From Aristolochia californica (lineage: Eukaryota; Streptophyta; Magnoliopsida; Piperales; Aristolochiaceae), in NCBI GenBank assembly GCA_029961685.1, contig JARWKL010000006.1, forward strand, positions 19,655,276 through 19,719,275: a stretch of 64,000 nucleotides of DNA, given 5' to 3'. The notes under the pieces were generated by a model. The model was given only the letters and a program-made list of their open reading frames with translations, had not been told where the DNA came from and searched no databases. Positions within the stretch are counted from its first letter, which is position 1. The number at the start of each line of letters is the position of its first letter. Position numbers and translations under genes: made by a program. Of this stretch, positions 50,201 to 62,200 are shown in pieces.

Positions 50201-53200
50201 TCGTAAACAAAATAGATATAAGATTGCCACCAAACGAAAATTTTAGAGTTCATGTGTGCAAAAAAAATTCGAAAACTATAGAGAATTATTTCAGGCACTA
50301 CAAATGAACCCCAAAATCCATGTTAGGGAAATTCCACTAGTACAACCCCCTAATAATAGCTTGGTGGAATTTTATAGGAAAGGGACTTCTAACTGATCCC
50401 AACATGCTTTAAGTGTGGTGGATGTGCATGCCACATGCATGTTGAGTTTGCAAGTGGCCTAATGATCCAAAAATTAGGGGGAGTAGAAAAAATCAAATTC
50501 TCAAGTGGTTGGATATTTACCAACCCACTTTTTGCTTTTTGGAATTATCTCTCTCAGCATTTGTGCTTTTCCATTTGGGATGTTCAAATTTTTTTTTTTT
50601 TCGGGTCCAAACTTGTGCTCTCCCATTTTTCCTCGTAAACAAAAAAGATATAAGATCGCAACAAAACGAAAATTTTAGAGTTCATGTGTGCAAAAAAAAT
50701 TCGAAAACTATAGAGAATTATTTCAGGCACTAAAAATGAGCCCCAAAATCCATGTTTGGGAAATTCCACTAGTACAACCCCCTAATAATAGCTTGGTGGA
50801 ATTTTATAGGAAAGGGACTTCTAACTAATCCCAACATGCTTTATGTGTGGTTGATGTGCATGCCACAAGCAAGTTGAGGATGCAAGTGGCCTAATGATCC
50901 AAAAATTAGGGGGAGTTGAAAAAGTCCAATTCTCATGTGGTTGGATATTTACCAACCCACTTTTTGCTTATCCTTAAAAATCACTTTTTGCTTTTTGGAA
51001 TTATCTCTCTCAGCATTTGTGCATTTCCATTTGGGATGTTCAAATTTTTTTTTTTTTTCGGGTCCAAAGTTGTGCTCTCCCATTTTTCCTCGTAAACAAA
51101 AAAGATATAAGATCGCAACAAAACGAAAATTTTAGAGTTCATGTGTGCAAAAAAGTTTCGATAACCATAGATAATTATTTCAGGCACTAAAAATGAGCCC
51201 CAAAATCCATGTTTGGGAAATTCCACTAGTACAACCCCCTAATAATAGCTTGGTGGAATTTTATAAGCAAGGGACTTCTAACTGATCCCAACATGCTTTA
51301 AGTGTGGTGGATGTGCATGCCACAAGCATGTTGAGGATGCAAGTGGCCTAATGATCAAAAAATTAGGGGGACTAGAAAAAATCAAATTCTCAAGTGGTTG
51401 GATATTTACCAACCCACTTTTTGCCTATCCTTAAAAATCACTTTTTGCTTTGTGGAATTATCTCTCTCAGCATTTGTGCATTTCAATTTGGTATGTTCAA
51501 ATTTTTTTTTTTTGGGTCCAAACTTGTGCTCTCCCATTTTTCCTCGTAAACAAAATAGATATAAGATTGCCACCAAACGAAAATTTTAGAGTTCATGTGT
51601 GCAAAAAAAATTCGAAAACTATAGAGAATTATTTCAGGCACTACAAATGAACCCCAAAATCCATGTTAGGGAAATTCCACTAGTACAACCCCCTAATAAT
51701 AGCTTGGTGGAATTTTATAGGAAAGGGACTTCTAACTGATCCCAACATGCTTTAAGTGTGGTGGATGTGCATGCCACATGCATGTTGAGTTTGCAAGTGG
51801 CCTAATGATCCAAAAATTAGGGGGAGTAGAAAAAATCAAATTCTCAAGTGGTTGGATATTTACCAACCCACTTTTTGCTTTTTGGAATTATCTCTCTCAG
51901 CATTTGTGCTTTTCCATTTGGGATGTTCAAATTTTTTTTTTTTTCGGGTCCAAACTTGTGCTCTCCCATTTTTCCTCGTAAACAAAAAAGATATAAGATC
52001 GCAACAAAACGAAAATTTTAGAGTTCATGTGTGCAAAAAAAATTCGAAAACTATAGAGAATTATTTCAGGCACTAAAAATGAGCCCCAAAATCCATGTTT
52101 GGGAAATTCCACTAGTACAACCCCCTAATAATAGCTTGGTGGAATTTTATAGGAAAGGGACTTCTAACTAATCCCAACATGCTTTATGTGTGGTTGATGT
52201 GCATGCCACAAGCAAGTTGAGGATGCAAGTGGCCTAATGATCCAAAAATTAGGGGGAGTTGAAAAAGTCCAATTCTCATGTGGTTGGATATTTACCAACC
52301 CACTTTTTGCTTATCCTTAAAAATCACTTTTTGCTTTTTGGAATTATCTCTCTCAGCATTTGTGCATTTCCATTTGGGATGTTCAAATTTTTTTTTTTTT
52401 TCGGGTCCAAAGTTGTGCTCTCCCATTTTTCCTCGTAAACAAAAAAGATATAAGATCGCAACAAAACGAAAATTTTAGAGTTCATGTGTGCAAAAAAGTT
52501 TCGATAACCATAGATAATTATTTCAGGCACTAAAAATGAGCCCCAAAATCCATGTTTGGGAAATTCCACTAGTACAACCCCCTAATAATAGCTTGGTGGA
52601 ATTTTATAAGCAAGGGACTTCTAACTGATCCCAACATGCTTTAAGTGTGGTGGATGTGCATGCCACAAGCATGTTGAGGATGCAAGTGGCCTAATGATCA
52701 AAAAATTAGGGGGACTAGAAAAAATCAAATTCTCAAGTGGTTGGATATTTACCAACCCACTTTTTGCCTATCCTTAAAAATCACTTTTTGCTTTGTGGAA
52801 TTATCTCTCTCAGCATTTGTGCATTTCAATTTGGTATGTTCAAATTTTTTTTTTTTGGGTCCAAACTTGTGCTCTCCCATTTTTCCTCGTAAACAAAATA
52901 GATATAAGATTGCCACCAAACGAAAATTTTAGAGTTCATGTGTGCAAAAAAAATTCGAAAACTATAGAGAATTATTTCAGGCACTACAAATGAACCCCAA
53001 AATCCATGTTAGGGAAATTCCACTAGTACAACCCCCTAATAATAGCTTGGTGGAATTTTATAGGAAAGGGACTTCTAACTGATCCCAACATGCTTTAAGT
53101 GTGGTGGATGTGCATGCCACATGCATGTTGAGTTTGCAAGTGGCCTAATGATCCAAAAATTAGGGGGAGTAGAAAAAATCAAATTCTCAAGTGGTTGGAT

Positions 53201-56200
53201 ATTTACCAACCCACTTTTTGCTTTTTGGAATTATCTCTCTCAGCATTTGTGCTTTTCCATTTGGGATGTTCAAATTTTTTTTTTTTTCGGGTCCAAACTT
53301 GTGCTCTCCCATTTTTCCTCGTAAACAAAAAAGATATAAGATCGCAACAAAACGAAAATTTTAGAGTTCATGTGTGCAAAAAAAATTCGAAAACTATAGA
53401 GAATTATTTCAGGCACTAAAAATGAGCCCCAAAATCCATGTTTGGGAAATTCCACTAGTACAACCCCCTAATAATAGCTTGGTGGAATTTTATAGGAAAG
53501 GGACTTCTAACTAATCCCAACATGCTTTATGTGTGGTTGATGTGCATGCCACAAGCAAGTTGAGGATGCAAGTGGCCTAATGATCCAAAAATTAGGGGGA
53601 GTTGAAAAAGTCCAATTCTCATGTGGTTGGATATTTACCAACCCACTTTTTGCTTATCCTTAAAAATCACTTTTTGCTTTTTGGAATTATCTCTCTCAGC
53701 ATTTGTGCATTTCCATTTGGGATGTTCAAATTTTTTTTTTTTTTCGGGTCCAAAGTTGTGCTCTCCCATTTTTCCTCGTAAACAAAAAAGATATAAGATC
53801 GCAACAAAACGAAAATTTTAGAGTTCATGTGTGCAAAAAAGTTTCGATAACCATAGATAATTATTTCAGGCACTAAAAATGAGCCCCAAAATCCATGTTT
53901 GGGAAATTCCACTAGTACAACCCCCTAATAATAGCTTGGTGGAATTTTATAAGCAAGGGACTTCTAACTGATCCCAACATGCTTTAAGTGTGGTGGATGT
54001 GCATGCCACAAGCATGTTGAGGATGCAAGTGGCCTAATGATCAAAAAATTAGGGGGACTAGAAAAAATCAAATTCTCAAGTGGTTGGATATTTACCAACC
54101 CACTTTTTGCCTATCCTTAAAAATCACTTTTTGCTTTGTGGAATTATCTCTCTCAGCATTTGTGCATTTCAATTTGGTATGTTCAAATTTTTTTTTTTTG
54201 GGTCCAAACTTGTGCTCTCCCATTTTTCCTCGTAAACAAAATAGATATAAGATTGCCACCAAACGAAAATTTTAGAGTTCATGTGTGCAAAAAAAATTCG
54301 AAAACTATAGAGAATTATTTCAGGCACTACAAATGAACCCCAAAATCCATGTTAGGGAAATTCCACTAGTACAACCCCCTAATAATAGCTTGGTGGAATT
54401 TTATAGGAAAGGGACTTCTAACTGATCCCAACATGCTTTAAGTGTGGTGGATGTGCATGCCACATGCATGTTGAGTTTGCAAGTGGCCTAATGATCCAAA
54501 AATTAGGGGGAGTAGAAAAAATCAAATTCTCAAGTGGTTGGATATTTACCAACCCACTTTTTGCTTTTTGGAATTATCTCTCTCAGCATTTGTGCTTTTC
54601 CATTTGGGATGTTCAAATTTTTTTTTTTTTCGGGTCCAAACTTGTGCTCTCCCATTTTTCCTCGTAAACAAAAAAGATATAAGATCGCAACAAAACGAAA
54701 ATTTTAGAGTTCATGTGTGCAAAAAAAATTCGAAAACTATAGAGAATTATTTCAGGCACTAAAAATGAGCCCCAAAATCCATGTTTGGGAAATTCCACTA
54801 GTACAACCCCCTAATAATAGCTTGGTGGAATTTTATAGGAAAGGGACTTCTAACTAATCCCAACATGCTTTATGTGTGGTTGATGTGCATGCCACAAGCA
54901 AGTTGAGGATGCAAGTGGCCTAATGATCCAAAAATTAGGGGGAGTTGAAAAAGTCCAATTCTCATGTGGTTGGATATTTACCAACCCACTTTTTGCTTAT
55001 CCTTAAAAATCACTTTTTGCTTTTTGGAATTATCTCTCTCAGCATTTGTGCATTTCCATTTGGGATGTTCAAATTTTTTTTTTTTTTCGGGTCCAAAGTT
55101 GTGCTCTCCCATTTTTCCTCGTAAACAAAAAAGATATAAGATCGCAACAAAACGAAAATTTTAGAGTTCATGTGTGCAAAAAAGTTTCGATAACCATAGA
55201 TAATTATTTCAGGCACTAAAAATGAGCCCCAAAATCCATGTTTGGGAAATTCCACTAGTACAACCCCCTAATAATAGCTTGGTGGAATTTTATAAGCAAG
55301 GGACTTCTAACTGATCCCAACATGCTTTAAGTGTGGTGGATGTGCATGCCACAAGCATGTTGAGGATGCAAGTGGCCTAATGATCAAAAAATTAGGGGGA
55401 CTAGAAAAAATCAAATTCTCAAGTGGTTGGATATTTACCAACCCACTTTTTGCCTATCCTTAAAAATCACTTTTTGCTTTGTGGAATTATCTCTCTCAGC
55501 ATTTGTGCATTTCAATTTGGTATGTTCAAATTTTTTTTTTTTGGGTCCAAACTTGTGCTCTCCCATTTTTCCTCGTAAACAAAATAGATATAAGATTGCC
55601 ACCAAACGAAAATTTTAGAGTTCATGTGTGCAAAAAAAATTCGAAAACTATAGAGAATTATTTCAGGCACTACAAATGAACCCCAAAATCCATGTTAGGG
55701 AAATTCCACTAGTACAACCCCCTAATAATAGCTTGGTGGAATTTTATAGGAAAGGGACTTCTAACTGATCCCAACATGCTTTAAGTGTGGTGGATGTGCA
55801 TGCCACATGCATGTTGAGTTTGCAAGTGGCCTAATGATCCAAAAATTAGGGGGAGTAGAAAAAATCAAATTCTCAAGTGGTTGGATATTTACCAACCCAC
55901 TTTTTGCTTTTTGGAATTATCTCTCTCAGCATTTGTGCTTTTCCATTTGGGATGTTCAAATTTTTTTTTTTTTCGGGTCCAAACTTGTGCTCTCCCATTT
56001 TTCCTCGTAAACAAAAAAGATATAAGATCGCAACAAAACGAAAATTTTAGAGTTCATGTGTGCAAAAAAAATTCGAAAACTATAGAGAATTATTTCAGGC
56101 ACTAAAAATGAGCCCCAAAATCCATGTTTGGGAAATTCCACTAGTACAACCCCCTAATAATAGCTTGGTGGAATTTTATAGGAAAGGGACTTCTAACTAA

Positions 56201-59200
56201 TCCCAACATGCTTTATGTGTGGTTGATGTGCATGCCACAAGCAAGTTGAGGATGCAAGTGGCCTAATGATCCAAAAATTAGGGGGAGTTGAAAAAGTCCA
56301 ATTCTCATGTGGTTGGATATTTACCAACCCACTTTTTGCTTATCCTTAAAAATCACTTTTTGCTTTTTGGAATTATCTCTCTCAGCATTTGTGCATTTCC
56401 ATTTGGGATGTTCAAATTTTTTTTTTTTTTCGGGTCCAAAGTTGTGCTCTCCCATTTTTCCTCGTAAACAAAAAAGATATAAGATCGCAACAAAACGAAA
56501 ATTTTAGAGTTCATGTGTGCAAAAAAGTTTCGATAACCATAGATAATTATTTCAGGCACTAAAAATGAGCCCCAAAATCCATGTTTGGGAAATTCCACTA
56601 GTACAACCCCCTAATAATAGCTTGGTGGAATTTTATAAGCAAGGGACTTCTAACTGATCCCAACATGCTTTAAGTGTGGTGGATGTGCATGCCACAAGCA
56701 TGTTGAGGATGCAAGTGGCCTAATGATCAAAAAATTAGGGGGACTAGAAAAAATCAAATTCTCAAGTGGTTGGATATTTACCAACCCACTTTTTGCCTAT
56801 CCTTAAAAATCACTTTTTGCTTTGTGGAATTATCTCTCTCAGCATTTGTGCATTTCAATTTGGTATGTTCAAATTTTTTTTTTTTGGGTCCAAACTTGTG
56901 CTCTCCCATTTTTCCTCGTAAACAAAATAGATATAAGATTGCCACCAAACGAAAATTTTAGAGTTCATGTGTGCAAAAAAAATTCGAAAACTATAGAGAA
57001 TTATTTCAGGCACTACAAATGAACCCCAAAATCCATGTTAGGGAAATTCCACTAGTACAACCCCCTAATAATAGCTTGGTGGAATTTTATAGGAAAGGGA
57101 CTTCTAACTGATCCCAACATGCTTTAAGTGTGGTGGATGTGCATGCCACATGCATGTTGAGTTTGCAAGTGGCCTAATGATCCAAAAATTAGGGGGAGTA
57201 GAAAAAATCAAATTCTCAAGTGGTTGGATATTTACCAACCCACTTTTTGCTTTTTGGAATTATCTCTCTCAGCATTTGTGCTTTTCCATTTGGGATGTTC
57301 AAATTTTTTTTTTTTTCGGGTCCAAACTTGTGCTCTCCCATTTTTCCTCGTAAACAAAAAAGATATAAGATCGCAACAAAACGAAAATTTTAGAGTTCAT
57401 GTGTGCAAAAAAAATTCGAAAACTATAGAGAATTATTTCAGGCACTAAAAATGAGCCCCAAAATCCATGTTTGGGAAATTCCACTAGTACAACCCCCTAA
57501 TAATAGCTTGGTGGAATTTTATAGGAAAGGGACTTCTAACTAATCCCAACATGCTTTATGTGTGGTTGATGTGCATGCCACAAGCAAGTTGAGGATGCAA
57601 GTGGCCTAATGATCCAAAAATTAGGGGGAGTTGAAAAAGTCCAATTCTCATGTGGTTGGATATTTACCAACCCACTTTTTGCTTATCCTTAAAAATCACT
57701 TTTTGCTTTTTGGAATTATCTCTCTCAGCATTTGTGCATTTCCATTTGGGATGTTCAAATTTTTTTTTTTTTTCGGGTCCAAAGTTGTGCTCTCCCATTT
57801 TTCCTCGTAAACAAAAAAGATATAAGATCGCAACAAAACGAAAATTTTAGAGTTCATGTGTGCAAAAAAGTTTCGATAACCATAGATAATTATTTCAGGC
57901 ACTAAAAATGAGCCCCAAAATCCATGTTTGGGAAATTCCACTAGTACAACCCCCTAATAATAGCTTGGTGGAATTTTATAAGCAAGGGACTTCTAACTGA
58001 TCCCAACATGCTTTAAGTGTGGTGGATGTGCATGCCACAAGCATGTTGAGGATGCAAGTGGCCTAATGATCAAAAAATTAGGGGGACTAGAAAAAATCAA
58101 ATTCTCAAGTGGTTGGATATTTACCAACCCACTTTTTGCCTATCCTTAAAAATCACTTTTTGCTTTGTGGAATTATCTCTCTCAGCATTTGTGCATTTCA
58201 ATTTGGTATGTTCAAATTTTTTTTTTTTGGGTCCAAACTTGTGCTCTCCCATTTTTCCTCGTAAACAAAATAGATATAAGATTGCCACCAAACGAAAATT
58301 TTAGAGTTCATGTGTGCAAAAAAAATTCGAAAACTATAGAGAATTATTTCAGGCACTACAAATGAACCCCAAAATCCATGTTAGGGAAATTCCACTAGTA
58401 CAACCCCCTAATAATAGCTTGGTGGAATTTTATAGGAAAGGGACTTCTAACTGATCCCAACATGCTTTAAGTGTGGTGGATGTGCATGCCACATGCATGT
58501 TGAGTTTGCAAGTGGCCTAATGATCCAAAAATTAGGGGGAGTAGAAAAAATCAAATTCTCAAGTGGTTGGATATTTACCAACCCACTTTTTGCTTTTTGG
58601 AATTATCTCTCTCAGCATTTGTGCTTTTCCATTTGGGATGTTCAAATTTTTTTTTTTTTCGGGTCCAAACTTGTGCTCTCCCATTTTTCCTCGTAAACAA
58701 AAAAGATATAAGATCGCAACAAAACGAAAATTTTAGAGTTCATGTGTGCAAAAAAAATTCGAAAACTATAGAGAATTATTTCAGGCACTAAAAATGAGCC
58801 CCAAAATCCATGTTTGGGAAATTCCACTAGTACAACCCCCTAATAATAGCTTGGTGGAATTTTATAGGAAAGGGACTTCTAACTAATCCCAACATGCTTT
58901 ATGTGTGGTTGATGTGCATGCCACAAGCAAGTTGAGGATGCAAGTGGCCTAATGATCCAAAAATTAGGGGGAGTTGAAAAAGTCCAATTCTCATGTGGTT
59001 GGATATTTACCAACCCACTTTTTGCTTATCCTTAAAAATCACTTTTTGCTTTTTGGAATTATCTCTCTCAGCATTTGTGCATTTCCATTTGGGATGTTCA
59101 AATTTTTTTTTTTTTTCGGGTCCAAAGTTGTGCTCTCCCATTTTTCCTCGTAAACAAAAAAGATATAAGATCGCAACAAAACGAAAATTTTAGAGTTCAT

Positions 59201-62200
59201 GTGTGCAAAAAAGTTTCGATAACCATAGATAATTATTTCAGGCACTAAAAATGAGCCCCAAAATCCATGTTTGGGAAATTCCACTAGTACAACCCCCTAA
59301 TAATAGCTTGGTGGAATTTTATAAGCAAGGGACTTCTAACTGATCCCAACATGCTTTAAGTGTGGTGGATGTGCATGCCACAAGCATGTTGAGGATGCAA
59401 GTGGCCTAATGATCAAAAAATTAGGGGGACTAGAAAAAATCAAATTCTCAAGTGGTTGGATATTTACCAACCCACTTTTTGCCTATCCTTAAAAATCACT
59501 TTTTGCTTTGTGGAATTATCTCTCTCAGCATTTGTGCATTTCAATTTGGTATGTTCAAATTTTTTTTTTTTGGGTCCAAACTTGTGCTCTCCCATTTTTC
59601 CTCGTAAACAAAATAGATATAAGATTGCCACCAAACGAAAATTTTAGAGTTCATGTGTGCAAAAAAAATTCGAAAACTATAGAGAATTATTTCAGGCACT
59701 ACAAATGAACCCCAAAATCCATGTTAGGGAAATTCCACTAGTACAACCCCCTAATAATAGCTTGGTGGAATTTTATAGGAAAGGGACTTCTAACTGATCC
59801 CAACATGCTTTAAGTGTGGTGGATGTGCATGCCACATGCATGTTGAGTTTGCAAGTGGCCTAATGATCCAAAAATTAGGGGGAGTAGAAAAAATCAAATT
59901 CTCAAGTGGTTGGATATTTACCAACCCACTTTTTGCTTTTTGGAATTATCTCTCTCAGCATTTGTGCTTTTCCATTTGGGATGTTCAAATTTTTTTTTTT
60001 TTCGGGTCCAAACTTGTGCTCTCCCATTTTTCCTCGTAAACAAAAAAGATATAAGATCGCAACAAAACGAAAATTTTAGAGTTCATGTGTGCAAAAAAAA
60101 TTCGAAAACTATAGAGAATTATTTCAGGCACTAAAAATGAGCCCCAAAATCCATGTTTGGGAAATTCCACTAGTACAACCCCCTAATAATAGCTTGGTGG
60201 AATTTTATAGGAAAGGGACTTCTAACTAATCCCAACATGCTTTATGTGTGGTTGATGTGCATGCCACAAGCAAGTTGAGGATGCAAGTGGCCTAATGATC
60301 CAAAAATTAGGGGGAGTTGAAAAAGTCCAATTCTCATGTGGTTGGATATTTACCAACCCACTTTTTGCTTATCCTTAAAAATCACTTTTTGCTTTTTGGA
60401 ATTATCTCTCTCAGCATTTGTGCATTTCCATTTGGGATGTTCAAATTTTTTTTTTTTTTCGGGTCCAAAGTTGTGCTCTCCCATTTTTCCTCGTAAACAA
60501 AAAAGATATAAGATCGCAACAAAACGAAAATTTTAGAGTTCATGTGTGCAAAAAAGTTTCGATAACCATAGATAATTATTTCAGGCACTAAAAATGAGCC
60601 CCAAAATCCATGTTTGGGAAATTCCACTAGTACAACCCCCTAATAATAGCTTGGTGGAATTTTATAAGCAAGGGACTTCTAACTGATCCCAACATGCTTT
60701 AAGTGTGGTGGATGTGCATGCCACAAGCATGTTGAGGATGCAAGTGGCCTAATGATCAAAAAATTAGGGGGACTAGAAAAAATCAAATTCTCAAGTGGTT
60801 GGATATTTACCAACCCACTTTTTGCCTATCCTTAAAAATCACTTTTTGCTTTGTGGAATTATCTCTCTCAGCATTTGTGCATTTCAATTTGGTATGTTCA
60901 AATTTTTTTTTTTTGGGTCCAAACTTGTGCTCTCCCATTTTTCCTCGTAAACAAAATAGATATAAGATTGCCACCAAACGAAAATTTTAGAGTTCATGTG
61001 TGCAAAAAAAATTCGAAAACTATAGAGAATTATTTCAGGCACTACAAATGAACCCCAAAATCCATGTTAGGGAAATTCCACTAGTACAACCCCCTAATAA
61101 TAGCTTGGTGGAATTTTATAGGAAAGGGACTTCTAACTGATCCCAACATGCTTTAAGTGTGGTGGATGTGCATGCCACATGCATGTTGAGTTTGCAAGTG
61201 GCCTAATGATCCAAAAATTAGGGGGAGTAGAAAAAATCAAATTCTCAAGTGGTTGGATATTTACCAACCCACTTTTTGCTTTTTGGAATTATCTCTCTCA
61301 GCATTTGTGCTTTTCCATTTGGGATGTTCAAATTTTTTTTTTTTTCGGGTCCAAACTTGTGCTCTCCCATTTTTCCTCGTAAACAAAAAAGATATAAGAT
61401 CGCAACAAAACGAAAATTTTAGAGTTCATGTGTGCAAAAAAAATTCGAAAACTATAGAGAATTATTTCAGGCACTAAAAATGAGCCCCAAAATCCATGTT
61501 TGGGAAATTCCACTAGTACAACCCCCTAATAATAGCTTGGTGGAATTTTATAGGAAAGGGACTTCTAACTAATCCCAACATGCTTTATGTGTGGTTGATG
61601 TGCATGCCACAAGCAAGTTGAGGATGCAAGTGGCCTAATGATCCAAAAATTAGGGGGAGTTGAAAAAGTCCAATTCTCATGTGGTTGGATATTTACCAAC
61701 CCACTTTTTGCTTATCCTTAAAAATCACTTTTTGCTTTTTGGAATTATCTCTCTCAGCATTTGTGCATTTCCATTTGGGATGTTCAAATTTTTTTTTTTT
61801 TTCGGGTCCAAAGTTGTGCTCTCCCATTTTTCCTCGTAAACAAAAAAGATATAAGATCGCAACAAAACGAAAATTTTAGAGTTCATGTGTGCAAAAAAGT
61901 TTCGATAACCATAGATAATTATTTCAGGCACTAAAAATGAGCCCCAAAATCCATGTTTGGGAAATTCCACTAGTACAACCCCCTAATAATAGCTTGGTGG
62001 AATTTTATAAGCAAGGGACTTCTAACTGATCCCAACATGCTTTAAGTGTGGTGGATGTGCATGCCACAAGCATGTTGAGGATGCAAGTGGCCTAATGATC
62101 AAAAAATTAGGGGGACTAGAAAAAATCAAATTCTCAAGTGGTTGGATATTTACCAACCCACTTTTTGCCTATCCTTAAAAATCACTTTTTGCTTTGTGGA